Below are positions 17,413-26,181 of a DNA stretch of 64,000 nt, one piece after another. The position numbers were made by a program, and so were the translations under genes. Under the pieces are notes generated by a model. That model saw only the letters and a program-made list of their open reading frames with translations. It had not been told where the DNA came from and searched no databases. The stretch comes from Rickettsiales bacterium. GTDB lineage: Bacteria; Pseudomonadota; Alphaproteobacteria; Rickettsiales; SXRF01. Within the stretch, counting starts at the first letter, position 1, and each line of letters starts with the position of its first letter. The DNA lies in assembly GCA_041396965.1 (NCBI GenBank), contig JAWKXN010000001.1:372001-436000 (forward strand). Reading direction: 5' to 3'.

Positions 17413-18628
17413 TCTCCATGTCCGAAACTAAACACGGATAGCAGAATTTTATTTTATTCATATCTTCTGCCGCTATTGGCCATGGATCAACATTTGGATC
17501 TATGTCGTATAGTTTTTTCGCTTTGCTAAAAAATATTCCTGAAAAATCTGATTTGGCTCTGAAAACTATTCCAGATGGTTTTGCTACGGCAACTATCTGT
17601 CCTTTCTTTACCGCTTCCATTTCATCATATTGATGTTCTTCTACTGCACCACCAATCTCTTTTGCCATATATATAAGATCATTACTGGGCGGAGTTTTCT
17701 CATACTCAAGATCACCATAAGTTATTCTTGGCTGGACACTATAGCGAACAAATTTCCCGTCTTCTTGAGGGTTAAGAGGAGTAACGCTAGTAATACCCTG
17801 ATTATACAAGGTAGCAAGAGTAAAGGCTGCCGCTATATTTGGCGAGTTTTTATCTTCATGTCTTCCGGCTTCTATGCCAGTTTGGCATTTAATATTCTCA
17901 AGCGGGGAAAGAATAGTTTTAAGGGTTTTTACCGTAACCTGCTTCGAGGCGTTAGCGGAAATTGCCTCAGCGAGATCGGTAAGCACCGCTCTTATTGGGC
18001 TATATTTAAGATCATTATCATTTTTATGATCAGTAATACAAACCATATTTCCACGTGCGGAATGTATATCTATTATGCCACGTATATTTCGCGCTATATG
18101 GTATAATTCTCTAGCTCTTTCCGTATGTGGGTAATCGCTATCACGTTCAAGAAAATCAACCGGTATTCGGTTGCCATCGGCAAGTAGTTTGCCATTATCA
18201 TCAAGACCACAGCGAAAAGCGTCACGTGTTTCCTGCTCGGAACTTGGCGATTTTTCCCATTCTTTGAAATATTGCTTTGCCGCCAGCGGATTGCCGATAG
18301 CACAGATCACATCATGACGTAACATACCAGCTTTGCTAAGGGCGATGGCAAGAGCGACTCCGGCAAGACCCGCCGGTTCATTGCCATGCAACTGCGTAAG
18401 TATGAGAAATGGAGGTAACTCTCCGCTAACTACCCCTTTAAGGTATGTGGCTGCTTTTATAGTTTTTCCATCTATTTCCACCTGTTGATTTTGCAGATAA
18501 TCATGTATAGTCTTAAGTTCGCCGATAGTAAGATGCTTGGTAAAAAACTCCTGTTTGAAAGCTTCTTCAGGATTCTGGCAGCTCGCTAGCTGTGCGAAAT
18601 CATAATTATATATATCGGTTATTGGCAT
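17402..18628 (-). CDS. AstE/aspartoacylase-family zinc hydrolase
   Basis: A 408-residue M14-like deacylase. The zinc-binding motif HGNEPAG (His81, Glu84) is clear, and the third ligand is in IIDIHSARGN; a C-terminal beta domain follows (VKKGQIVAVAKPSGIVFRAKSDFSGIFF). Family members remove the succinyl group from succinylglutamate or acyl groups from N-acyl amino acids. At 408 residues it is longer than E. coli AstE, with extra N-terminal and internal segments, so substrate is uncertain. It is transcribed divergently from astB, 45 bp away, which supports a role in succinylated amino acid breakdown. Confidence 0.75.
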   Translation of the reverse strand: MPITDIYNYDFAQLASCQNPEEAFKQEFFTKHLTIGELKTIHDYLQNQQVEIDGKTIKAATYLKGVVSGELPPFLILTQLHGNEPAGLAGVALAIALSKAGMLRHDVICAIGNPLAAKQYFKEWEKSPSSEQETRDAFRCGLDDNGKLLADGNRIPVDFLERDSDYPHTERARELYHIARNIRGIIDIHSARGNMVCITDHKNDNDLKYSPIRAVLTDLAEAISANASKQVTVKTLKTILSPLENIKCQTGIEAGRHEDKNSPNIAAAFTLATLYNQGITSVTPLNPQEDGKFVRYSVQPRITYGDLEYEKTPPSNDLIYMAKEIGGAVEEHQYDEMEAVKKGQIVAVAKPSGIVFRAKSDFSGIFFSKAKKLYDIDPNVDPWPIAAEDMNKIKFCYPCLVSDMEISF

Positions 18629-18673
18629 TTGCTAATTACTTTATTCACTATTTGCAAAATTTTAGAGGTTGCT

Positions 18674-19945
18674 ATGCGGGAAGTTATTTTTATCGGTCTT
18701 TCAGGACTTACCCATAATTATGGTGGTCTGTCACCTGATAATGTCGCTTCCAGCAAAAATCGTGGCAACAAGTCTAGTCCAAAGAAAGCGGCTTTGCAAG
18801 CTATTGAGCTAATGCGTAAGTTACTTTCTCTTGGAGTAACAGTCGGAATTATGCCTCCACAATTACGCCCTGATATTATGGGAATACAAAAAGAGGGTTA
18901 CGATTTATCTAACGCTCCGGTGGATATATTGGAAAGATACTCATCATCATCATTTATGTGGGTGGCAAACGCCGCGACCGTAACTCCCACCACTGAGAGT
19001 ATTTCTGGTAAATCTTGTCTTACAGTCGCGAACCTACATACCAACCAACATAGAAGGATAGAGGCAGACGCTACATATTCTATACTTAAACAAATATTTT
19101 CTGCTGTCAGTAATATCAATATATTCCCACCACTTTCCGCGAATGATGGCTTTTTAGATGAAGGGGCGGCAAACCATATGCGACTTTGTCCAAACCATAA
19201 TAAAAAAGGTCTTAATGTGTTTGTATATGGTGGTAGGCAGAATTTAGAGGCTTGCACAGAAATAGTAAAAAAACATTCTATCTTTGATGATAGTTACCTG
19301 ATGCTTAGACAAAACCAGCAAGTAATAGACGCTGGGGTTTTTCATAATGACGTAATAGCGGTAAGTAATGAGAATTTATTACTTGTTCATGAACAGGCTT
19401 ACGCTGGTGGTGAGAGTGACATTAAAGAAATAGAAAAATCCTATAAGAAATTATATCCGGAGTTCGATTTTCATGTAATTACCATTAAGGATAGCGAACT
19501 CACGGTGGAAGAGGCGATAAATACCTATTTCTTTAATAGTCAGATAGTAAGTAAATCTAGTGGTGGTATGGTAATAATAGCTCCACAAGAACTTAGAGAT
19601 TTGTATGGCGGCAAAGCGGCAAATTTAATGGAAAAAATAATAGCGGATAATAGTAATCCACTTTCCGAGATAATCTATATGAATCTTAAGCAAAGCATGC
19701 GAAATGGTGGAGGTCCCGCCTGCTTGCGGCTTAGGGTTCCGCTGGAGGAGGATCAGCTAGAATATATGTCTAGTCAGAATAACGTAATAGTTAACAATAA
19801 TATATTGGAGCAGATAGAGGAGCTTGTTAATAAATTCTATCCTGATGAGCTGGTGCTAGATGAACTACGTGATTCTAATATTTACGAATCTAACAAATTG
19901 TTTTTGCAAGAACTTTCTAAGCTGTTACGTATAAATATATTGTAA
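18674..19945 (+). CDS. astB: N-succinylarginine dihydrolase
   Basis: A 423-residue amidinotransferase-fold enzyme of the arginine succinyltransferase pathway, converting N2-succinylarginine to succinylornithine, ammonia and CO2. Signatures are FIGLSGLTHNYGGLSPDNVAS, MWVANAATVTPTTES, NLHTNQHRRIEAD and the Cys-containing NGGGPACLRLRVPL near the C-terminus. The ATG at 18674 with AGAGGT upstream is preferred over the longer frame from 18629. The other ast genes (astA, astC, astD) are absent from this window; only the AstE-like gene is adjacent. Confidence 0.93.
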   Translation: MREVIFIGLSGLTHNYGGLSPDNVASSKNRGNKSSPKKAALQAIELMRKLLSLGVTVGIMPPQLRPDIMGIQKEGYDLSNAPVDILERYSSSSFMWVANAATVTPTTESISGKSCLTVANLHTNQHRRIEADATYSILKQIFSAVSNINIFPPLSANDGFLDEGAANHMRLCPNHNKKGLNVFVYGGRQNLEACTEIVKKHSIFDDSYLMLRQNQQVIDAGVFHNDVIAVSNENLLLVHEQAYAGGESDIKEIEKSYKKLYPEFDFHVITIKDSELTVEEAINTYFFNSQIVSKSSGGMVIIAPQELRDLYGGKAANLMEKIIADNSNPLSEIIYMNLKQSMRNGGGPACLRLRVPLEEDQLEYMSSQNNVIVNNNILEQIEELVNKFYPDELVLDELRDSNIYESNKLFLQELSKLLRINIL

Positions 19946-20076
19946 CTATATAGCTTATTACGACGAATTATCCATGTAGATGCTATCTAGGAGTTTTGTC
20001 ATCAAATTTTAACTTTCGTTATATTATTTTCTAGGCTAGCATGTATCATTGAATTATCTTGAGATTTTTTGTTTTT

Positions 20077-20379
20077 ATGAATAAGTGCAACATATTGTTT
20101 TTATTTATTATTTTCCTTGTATCCGTAGTTTTGCTTCCAGATGTGGCTATGGCAACGGACACTGTTATCGGTAATATGATGTGTACGGTTAATGGCTGGA
20201 TGCTAGGGACTACTGGTAAGGGACTGCTTACTATTGGTACGATTATAGTAGGGCTCCTTGCTATATTTAATAAAATAACTTGGGGGTTCGCTATTATACA
20301 TGGTGTTGGTTCTGTGTTGATAATAGAGGGAGCTTATATAGTAAATTCTCTAAATTCTGGTGGCACTGGATGTGCTTGA
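20077..20379 (+). CDS. TrbC/VirB2-like pilin
   Basis: A 100-residue protein with a signal peptide (MNKCNILFLFIIFLVSVVLLPDVAMA, cleavage near AMA) and two hydrophobic helices (GKGLLTIGTIIVGLLAIFNKI and WGFAIIHGVGSVLIIEGAYIV), exactly the VirB2/TrbC conjugative pilin layout. Two cysteines are retained (MMCTVNGW and TGCA). The ATG at 20077 is used; a TTG at 20059 would add six residues. No other type IV secretion gene is nearby, so this is an orphan copy. In some alphaproteobacteria VirB2 genes are scattered and duplicated. Confidence 0.72.
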   Translation: MNKCNILFLFIIFLVSVVLLPDVAMATDTVIGNMMCTVNGWMLGTTGKGLLTIGTIIVGLLAIFNKITWGFAIIHGVGSVLIIEGAYIVNSLNSGGTGCA

Positions 20380-20462
20380 TTGGTTAGAGCGGATTCTTTA
20401 TTTATCTATTTTATTTTATGTTTTATCCTAAGCGTAACATTTTGATGGGATTCTTTTGTTAA

Positions 20463-21326
20463 ATGTTTTTACGGGAGGCTATTTTGATAACAGAAAATAC
20501 CCCTGAATTATGGCTTTCCCATCTGCCTTCCCCAGCCATTGAGGGAAATAAATATGATCGTGGTTATGTTGTCGTAGCGGCTGGTGGTATAGAAAGTACT
20601 GGCGCTACTAAAATAGCCGCGCTTTGCGCTCTGCGTAGTGGTGCTGGTCTAGTATCAGTTGCTTGTGACAGTGCTTCATTACCGGTATACGCCGCTTCTC
20701 TCTCCGCTATAATGACCAAGCCAGTTGAGGATATTTCACAGTTTTTATCACTTATAAAAGATAAACATGTGACCTCCGTGTTGATAGGTTGTGGGGCTGG
20801 TATTAACAAGAAAACAAAGGAATTTACCCTTGCTGCCTTAGCTGAAGAGAAGATGGTTATAATAGACGCTGACGCTATCAGCGTATTTTCGGAAAATCCC
20901 AAACAGCTTTTTTCCTCTATAAAATCACCGGTAATCCTTACTCCACATGAAGGAGAGTTTAAGCGTCTATTTGGTAATATAATTGATATGAATCATGATA
21001 GAATTAGCAGGGCAAATAAAGCGGCGGAAATTAGTGGAGCGGTTGTCATATTGAAAGGTCATCATACGGCAATAGCTTCTCCTAGTGGTAAATTAGTGGT
21101 AAACAAAGGCTCAACACCATATCTGGCGACCGCTGGTTCAGGTGACGCTCTTGCTGGAATATGCTCCAGCCTAGTCGCCGGTGGTATGCCAGCTTTTGAG
21201 GCGGCGTGCGCGGCGGTTTGGATTCATTCAAGGGCGGCGATAAAATTTGGTTGTGGTTTTATAGCTGACGATATGGCAAACTTGCTACCAGAAATATTCA
21301 CTGAGTTAAAAAATAAAGTTAAATGA
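20463..21326 (+). CDS. nnrD: ADP-dependent NAD(P)H-hydrate dehydratase (YjeF C-terminal type)
   Basis: A 287-residue ribokinase-like enzyme that repairs damaged NAD(P)H hydrates. Signatures are KYDRGYVVVAAGG, VSVACDSAS, VILTPHEGEFKRLFG and ATAGSGDALAGICSSLVAGG. The N-terminal epimerase domain found in many fused versions is missing, so this is the stand-alone dehydratase. A TTG at 20484 has a GGGAGG site six bases upstream and is probably the real start, giving 280 residues; the ATG at 20463 is the longest possibility. Confidence 0.9.
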   Translation: MFLREAILITENTPELWLSHLPSPAIEGNKYDRGYVVVAAGGIESTGATKIAALCALRSGAGLVSVACDSASLPVYAASLSAIMTKPVEDISQFLSLIKDKHVTSVLIGCGAGINKKTKEFTLAALAEEKMVIIDADAISVFSENPKQLFSSIKSPVILTPHEGEFKRLFGNIIDMNHDRISRANKAAEISGAVVILKGHHTAIASPSGKLVVNKGSTPYLATAGSGDALAGICSSLVAGGMPAFEAACAAVWIHSRAAIKFGCGFIADDMANLLPEIFTELKNKVK

Positions 21327-21345
21327 ATATATAAGGGATTTGATT

Positions 21346-23187
21346 ATGGTTAATAATAAATTCTGGGAAGAGGTGGCAGGCAGGCTGCTATGGCATAAGA
21401 GCTGGCACAGTGTTGACAGTTCAGATTTTAATACCGCCACCATAAAGTGGTTTGATGGTGGCAGCCTTAATGTCTCTGAAAATTGTATAGACCGCCACTT
21501 AAAGGAGCGTGGTGATAAAACCGCGATAATCTGGGAAAGTGATAGCGGTAATGAAAGCCGTATAATTAGTTATAAAGAATTGCATAAAGAAGTATGCAAA
21601 GCGGCAAACGCTCTTACTAGTCTTGGAGTAAAAGCCGGTGATATAGTTACGATATATTTGCCGATGATTCCGCAAGCAGCAATCGCTATGCTCGCCTGCG
21701 CCCGTATCGGCGCGACACATAGCGTGGTATTTGGTGGCTTTTCCGCTAAGTCTCTTCGTGATAGAATTACTGACGCTAATAGCCGTATTTTGATAACCGC
21801 CGATGAGGGAGTGCGTGGAGGCAAAAAAGTTCCACTCAAAGCGACCGTTGATATAGCCGTAAAAGATACAAGTATAGAAAAAATATTATTGGTAAAGCAT
21901 AGTGGTGGAAATATTGAATTTACTGATGGGCGTGATGTTTGGTGGCATGACGTAGTTGACATGGCGGATGATAATTTTCCCGCTAAACCTTTTGATTCAG
22001 AGTGTCCTTTATTTATTCTATATACTTCGGGTTCTACCGGAAAACCAAAGGGATTGATGCACACTAGCGCTGGTTATCTGGCATGGGCTTCTTATACTCA
22101 CGAAATTATCTTTGATCTTAAAGAGGATGATGTATATTGGTGTACCGCTGATGTTGGCTGGGTGACCGGACATACATACACGCTTTACGGCGCGCTTGCT
22201 AATGGTGCTACCACACTTATGTTTGAGGGAGTTCCAAACTATCCGGATTCGTCACGTTTTTGGCAGATAGTTGATAAATATAAGGTCACTATTTTTTACA
22301 CAGCGCCGACCGCTATTCGCGCTATGATGCGTGATGGCAATGAGTGGGTCAAAAAATATAGCCGCAAGTCATTACGAATTTTAGGCTCTGTTGGTGAGCC
22401 GATAAATCCTGAAGCTTGGCGGTGGTATGATGAGGTGGTTGGTGAAAAACGTTGCCCGATAGTTGATACTTGGTGGCAGACCGAGACCGGAGCGACCTTA
22501 ATCAGCCCGCTTGCCGGTAAAACAAAAACTAAAGCGGGATCTGCGACATTACCGCTAAATGGAATTGAACCCGTCATACTTGATGAAAAAGGTAACGAGA
22601 TAACAGGAGAAGGTGAGGGAGCTTTATGTATAAAAAACGCTTGGCCATCACTCGCCCGCACTATTTACGGTGATCATGAGCGTTATAAAAATACTTACTT
22701 CGCGCCATACGCAGGGTATTATTTTAGTGGTGACAGAGCAAGGCGTGACGCTGACGGCTACTACTGGATAGAAGGACGGATGGATGATGTACTGAATGTC
22801 TCCGGTCATAGACTCGGAACCGCCGAGATAGAATCAGCGTTAGTCGCTCATGAAAAAGTAGCTGAAGCCGCTGTTGTTGGTGTTCCTCATGATATAAAAG
22901 GTGAGGGGATATGCGCTTACGTTACCTTAAATAAGAATGTTGATGTCGCGGCGGATAAAGATAAACAGGTGGTAGCGGAGCTAAAAAATTGGGTAAGGGA
23001 ACAAATTGGCGCGATCGCCACACCTGATGAGATAAGATTCGCCGCTCAATTGCCAAAAACCCGTTCTGGGAAGATAATGCGGCGGATACTTAGGAAAATA
23101 GTAGCTGGGCAAATAGACCAAATTGGAGATACCTCAACATTGCTAAACCCAGAGGCAGTGGATGAGTTGATAGCAAATAATAAATGA
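21346..23187 (+). CDS. acs: acetyl-CoA synthetase / propionyl-CoA synthetase family
   Basis: A 613-residue ANL-superfamily enzyme that activates acetate through acetyl-AMP. Visible motifs: the AMP-binding YTSGSTGKPKGLMHTSAGYL near residue 222, the CTADVGWVTGHTYTLYGAL stretch, WWQTETGATLISPL, the hinge GRMDDVLNVSGHRLGTAEIES and the C-terminal acetylation-target lysine in KTRSGKIMRRILR. AAGGGA precedes the ATG at 21346. Slightly shorter than E. coli Acs. Next to bdhA, suggesting acetate and ketone-body carbon use. Confidence 0.95.
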   Translation: MVNNKFWEEVAGRLLWHKSWHSVDSSDFNTATIKWFDGGSLNVSENCIDRHLKERGDKTAIIWESDSGNESRIISYKELHKEVCKAANALTSLGVKAGDIVTIYLPMIPQAAIAMLACARIGATHSVVFGGFSAKSLRDRITDANSRILITADEGVRGGKKVPLKATVDIAVKDTSIEKILLVKHSGGNIEFTDGRDVWWHDVVDMADDNFPAKPFDSECPLFILYTSGSTGKPKGLMHTSAGYLAWASYTHEIIFDLKEDDVYWCTADVGWVTGHTYTLYGALANGATTLMFEGVPNYPDSSRFWQIVDKYKVTIFYTAPTAIRAMMRDGNEWVKKYSRKSLRILGSVGEPINPEAWRWYDEVVGEKRCPIVDTWWQTETGATLISPLAGKTKTKAGSATLPLNGIEPVILDEKGNEITGEGEGALCIKNAWPSLARTIYGDHERYKNTYFAPYAGYYFSGDRARRDADGYYWIEGRMDDVLNVSGHRLGTAEIESALVAHEKVAEAAVVGVPHDIKGEGICAYVTLNKNVDVAADKDKQVVAELKNWVREQIGAIATPDEIRFAAQLPKTRSGKIMRRILRKIVAGQIDQIGDTSTLLNPEAVDELIANNK

Positions 23188-23268
23188 CTATTCTTAATTT
23201 GCCAAATATTTTGGAGAACTAAATTAGTAATGAGATAAATATTTTTTATCAGATGAAAGGAAATAAAT

Positions 23269-24051
23269 ATGTTAAAAGGAAAAAACGCGATTGTAACTGG
23301 TTCAACCAGCGGTATTGGTCTTGCCATAGCCAATGTTCTAGCGGGACATGGCTGTAATATAATGCTTAACGGCTTTGGTGATGAGTCATTTATTGACTCG
23401 CTAGCAAAAGAGCTGCCGGAAAAATATGGGGTAAAAGCTTCCTACTCACCGGCGGATATGACCAAGCCAGCCGAAATAGCCGGAATGGTCACAGATTGTA
23501 ACACGCAGTTCGGCAGTGTTGATATTCTGGTAAATAACGCCGGTATTCAGTTTACCGCACCTGTGGAGGAATTTCCCGATGATAAGTGGGATGCTATTAT
23601 AGCGATAAATCTTTCATCAAGTTTCCATTCAATTAAAGCCGCTATTCCGCTTATGAAAAAGCAGGGTTTTGGGCGTATCGTAAATATAGCTTCCGTGCAT
23701 GGTCTGGTCGCCTCTACCCATAAAGCGGCTTACGTGGCGGCGAAGCATGGTATAGTCGGGCTTACTAAAGTAGTAGCGCTAGAAAACGCCGAAGCTAATA
23801 TTACCGTAAACGCTATCTGCCCAGCATGGGTACATACTCCGCTAGTGCAAAAGCAAATTGAGGATAAAGCAAAAGAGCAGGGCATAAGTGTAGATGAGGC
23901 AACCGCTAAATTACTCGGTGAGAAACAACCTAATAAACGTTTCATCAAGCCAGAAAATATCGGTGAGATGATCGCTTTCTTATGTGGCGAGAACGGCAAC
24001 CCAATGACCGGTGAGATAATTACTATGGATGGGGGCTGGCTGGCACAGTAG
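23269..24051 (+). CDS. bdhA: 3-hydroxybutyrate dehydrogenase
   Basis: A 260-residue short-chain dehydrogenase: NAD-binding TGSTSGIGLAIANVLAG, NNAGIQ, catalytic Ser/Tyr/Lys in NIASVHGLVASTHKAAYVAAKHG, and the C-terminal TMDGGWLAQ. The WVHTPLVQKQIEDKAKEQGIS segment and HGLVAS are typical of D-3-hydroxybutyrate dehydrogenases, which interconvert 3-hydroxybutyrate and acetoacetate. It follows acs by 81 bp in the same direction. Confidence 0.92.
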   Translation: MLKGKNAIVTGSTSGIGLAIANVLAGHGCNIMLNGFGDESFIDSLAKELPEKYGVKASYSPADMTKPAEIAGMVTDCNTQFGSVDILVNNAGIQFTAPVEEFPDDKWDAIIAINLSSSFHSIKAAIPLMKKQGFGRIVNIASVHGLVASTHKAAYVAAKHGIVGLTKVVALENAEANITVNAICPAWVHTPLVQKQIEDKAKEQGISVDEATAKLLGEKQPNKRFIKPENIGEMIAFLCGENGNPMTGEIITMDGGWLAQ

Positions 24052-24102
24052 GGCGCATAATTTGCTACCCTGCGGGTACGGCATGACGAAAGACCAAACT
24101 GC

Positions 24103-24130
24103 TTGTTATAATCATTAAAACTGCTATACT
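24103..24130 (+). promoter_or_regulatory. promoter of RNA element A
   Basis: TTGTTA at 24103-24108 and an extended -10 TGCTATACT ending at 24130 are 16 bp apart. The predicted start (around 24137) lies only a few bases before the closing stem of RNA element A, so the RNA would begin at its first helix. Copy B has a TATAGT box at nearly the same distance. Confidence 0.6.
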
Positions 24131-24143
24131 GAACTCACGGCGA

Positions 24144-24302
24144 TTGAAAACCGCTGAAGTTACCGGTGCGCTCCCGACAGAGCGATTTTTTGTGTCCATT
24201 ATTCATGGCACTGTTTTCTTATGTCGGGAGTGCGGTAAATAAAACACCCTTTTGGGGAAATAGCCGTATCGCGTGTAACTTCGTGGTTTTCAACTCCCGA
24301 CA
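24144..24302 (+). ncRNA. structured RNA element A upstream of an XRE gene (possible new family)
   Basis: The outer stem TTGAAAACC (24144) pairs with GGTTTTCAA (24285-24293), continuing inward through GAAGTTAC (24156-24163) with GTAACTTC (24275-24282), about 19 bp in all. Inside are hairpin P2 (24169-24184, CGCTC/GAGCG), hairpin P3 (24192-24211) and a small hairpin CCC-TTTT-GGG (24247-24256). A 19-nt block at 24218-24236 containing TGTCGGGAGT can pair over 10 bp with the tail ACTCCCGACA (24293-24302), forming a pseudoknot, or alternatively with the CTCCCGAC of the P2 loop. Copy B keeps the same plan with compensatory changes. I do not recognise a known RNA family. Confidence 0.72.
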
Positions 24303-24306
24303 CTTT

Positions 24307-24343
24307 ATACTTGTTTTGGATAATTCTCATACAAAACGAGTAT
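24307..24343 (+). other. 12-bp hairpin between RNA element A and its HTH gene
   Basis: ATACTTGTTTTG pairs with CAAAACGAGTAT over 12 positions with one wobble and a 13-nt loop. It sits in a 180-nt spacer that copy B lacks. There is no T-tract after it, so it is not a classical terminator. A CCCTTTAGGG palindrome follows near 24398. The remainder of the gap up to 24484 shows no gene. Confidence 0.45.
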
Positions 24344-24484
24344 GAAAACCTTATCTGATAAATAATGTTCTCCGCTGCGATTCGTATTGTCGTAGCCCTT
24401 TAGGGCGAAGACAGAAGCGAGCGTAAAATTGAATAAAAATATTACATAGTTTTATTCATAATAAGTATAAGAAAGGAAAATACC

Positions 24485-24730
24485 ATGAATTACAGTACAA
24501 ATTATAACGCAAAACTACTCCGTAACTTACGCCTTTCTATCGGGCAAAATATCCATAACCACCGCCTACGTAAAAAAATTACTCTGAAAAAACTAGCTGT
24601 CTCTTCAGGGATTTCTGAACATATGCTTGATTGCTATGAACTCGGAAAATATGAGATAACTATAGAGCATATCCTAAGAATATCCTGTGCTATGAAAATG
24701 GAAATGGAGAGATTGCTCGCTACAGAATAG
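24485..24730 (+). CDS. small XRE-type helix-turn-helix protein (module A)
   Basis: An 81-residue protein with a single HTH_3-like domain at residues 17-78: IGQNIHNHRLRKKITLKKLAVSSG, then ISEHMLDCYELGK and a final helix pair. AAAGGA precedes the ATG by nine bases. It shares IGQNIHN, TLKK, GIS and YELGK with the module B protein at 28256, so the two are paralogues. No other domain is present. Because both follow the same structured RNA, the protein probably acts on, or is controlled by, that RNA or its promoter; this is inference. Confidence 0.8.
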   Translation: MNYSTNYNAKLLRNLRLSIGQNIHNHRLRKKITLKKLAVSSGISEHMLDCYELGKYEITIEHILRISCAMKMEMERLLATE

Positions 24731-24875
24731 TAATATTGTACTCAATCTGAATAATTTTTGTACGGTACATTCCTTATTGTCTTTCCGACCGAACTTTAGT
24801 GAGTGGAGGAATCTTTATAAAAATTGCCTATAACCCTAAGATCCCTCGGCTACTCTCGGGATGACAGTTTATTAG

Positions 24876-26171
24876 CTACCCCTTCTTCTCTCGTAGCTTC
24901 TCCCAATAATTCAGCCGTTTAATAATCTCTCGCTCAAATCCAGCTTCTGCGGGATTGTAATATTTTTTGCGTGGCATCTCTTCGGGAAAATAATTTTGCC
25001 CAGAAAAACCATCTTTGGTGTCGGGATCATAGACATAACCCTTGCCGTAGCCTGCCTCTTTCATAAGCTTGGTTGGGGCGTTGAGTATATATTTTGGTGG
25101 CGATAGCGAGCCATTTTCTTTCGCATCTTTTAAGGCTTTGTTCATGGCGCGGTATACCCCGATTGATTTCGGAGAGGTGGCGAGATAAACAGCGGCTTGC
25201 GCGATATTGACATAACCTTCCGGCGCGCCGATAAATTCAAAAGCGTCTTTAGCGGCGATGGTCTGAACAAGAGCGTTCGGGTCAGCAAGCCCTATATCCT
25301 CAGAGGCGAAGCGAACAAGACGGCGCAGTATGTAGAGTGGATCCTCCCCACCATCAATCATTCTGGCTAGCCAATACAGGGAAGCGTCTACATCAGAGCC
25401 ACGCAGTGACTTATGCAGCGCGCTTATCAGGTTATAATGCCCATTACGGGATTTGTCGTAAACTGGCATCCGTTTTTGAATGATAGTAAGCAATTTTTCA
25501 CTGTCCAGCGGCTCTGTTATTTCCAGTAATTCCTCAACCATATTCAGTAGGTAGCGAGCGTCCCCATCGGCGATGGCGCATAGTGTTGTTCTCGCTTCCT
25601 CATCAAGCGACAGGTTTTTACCGGTAAATTCCTCCGCCTTATGGGTGAGTTTTTTAAGGCTGTTACTGTCAAGCCGGTTGAGTATCAACACTTTACAGCG
25701 AGAGAGCAGGGCGGAGTTAAGCTCAAATGATGGGGTTTCGGTGGTCGCTCCAATGAGTATTATCGTACCATTTTCAATGTAAGGTAGAAATAAATCCTGC
25801 TGTGAGCGGTTAAAACGATGAATCTCATCCACCAGTAATATGGTGCGCTTTCCAGCTTCCTTATCGATCGCCGCTTGCTCAAATACTTTGCGCAAATCAG
25901 CACTGGCATGAGATATAGCCGAGAGCTGGACAAAAATCCCGTCACTATACCCCGCGATAAGCCGTGCCATCGTGGTTTTGCCACAACCGGCACTGCCCCA
26001 GAAAATTATGGATGGAAAATTTTTGGTTTTTATGGCATTAGCAAATAACGAACCATCAGTAAGCAGATGATCTTGTCCCAGCACGTCAGCAAAGCTCTGC
26101 GGGCGCATCCGGTCGGCAAGCGGACGAGCGGTGTCATCAGCGAAGGTGAGGGCGGTTTGGGCGGTGGTCAT
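24876..26171 (-). CDS. rarA: replication-associated recombination protein A (MgsA/RarA)
   Basis: A 431-residue clamp-loader-like AAA+ ATPase acting at stalled replication forks. Motifs: LADRMRPQSFADVLGQDHLL, Walker A GSAGCGKTT, Walker B LLVDEIHRFNRSQQD, sensor GATTETPSFELNSALLSRC, and the C-terminal region with YDPDTKDGFSGQNYFPEEM. The ATG at 26171 (MTTAQTALTF) is preferred; the upstream start at 26213 would overlap the ion-channel gene. It is 10 bp downstream of that gene's stop. Confidence 0.93.
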   Translation of the reverse strand: MTTAQTALTFADDTARPLADRMRPQSFADVLGQDHLLTDGSLFANAIKTKNFPSIIFWGSAGCGKTTMARLIAGYSDGIFVQLSAISHASADLRKVFEQAAIDKEAGKRTILLVDEIHRFNRSQQDLFLPYIENGTIILIGATTETPSFELNSALLSRCKVLILNRLDSNSLKKLTHKAEEFTGKNLSLDEEARTTLCAIADGDARYLLNMVEELLEITEPLDSEKLLTIIQKRMPVYDKSRNGHYNLISALHKSLRGSDVDASLYWLARMIDGGEDPLYILRRLVRFASEDIGLADPNALVQTIAAKDAFEFIGAPEGYVNIAQAAVYLATSPKSIGVYRAMNKALKDAKENGSLSPPKYILNAPTKLMKEAGYGKGYVYDPDTKDGFSGQNYFPEEMPRKKYYNPAEAGFEREIIKRLNYWEKLREKKG

Positions 26172-26181
26172 AAACTCTACT

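Noticed and set aside
24066..24078. TACCC-TGC-GGGTA hairpin as bdhA terminator
   Set aside because: Five base pairs and no T-tract; too weak to call.
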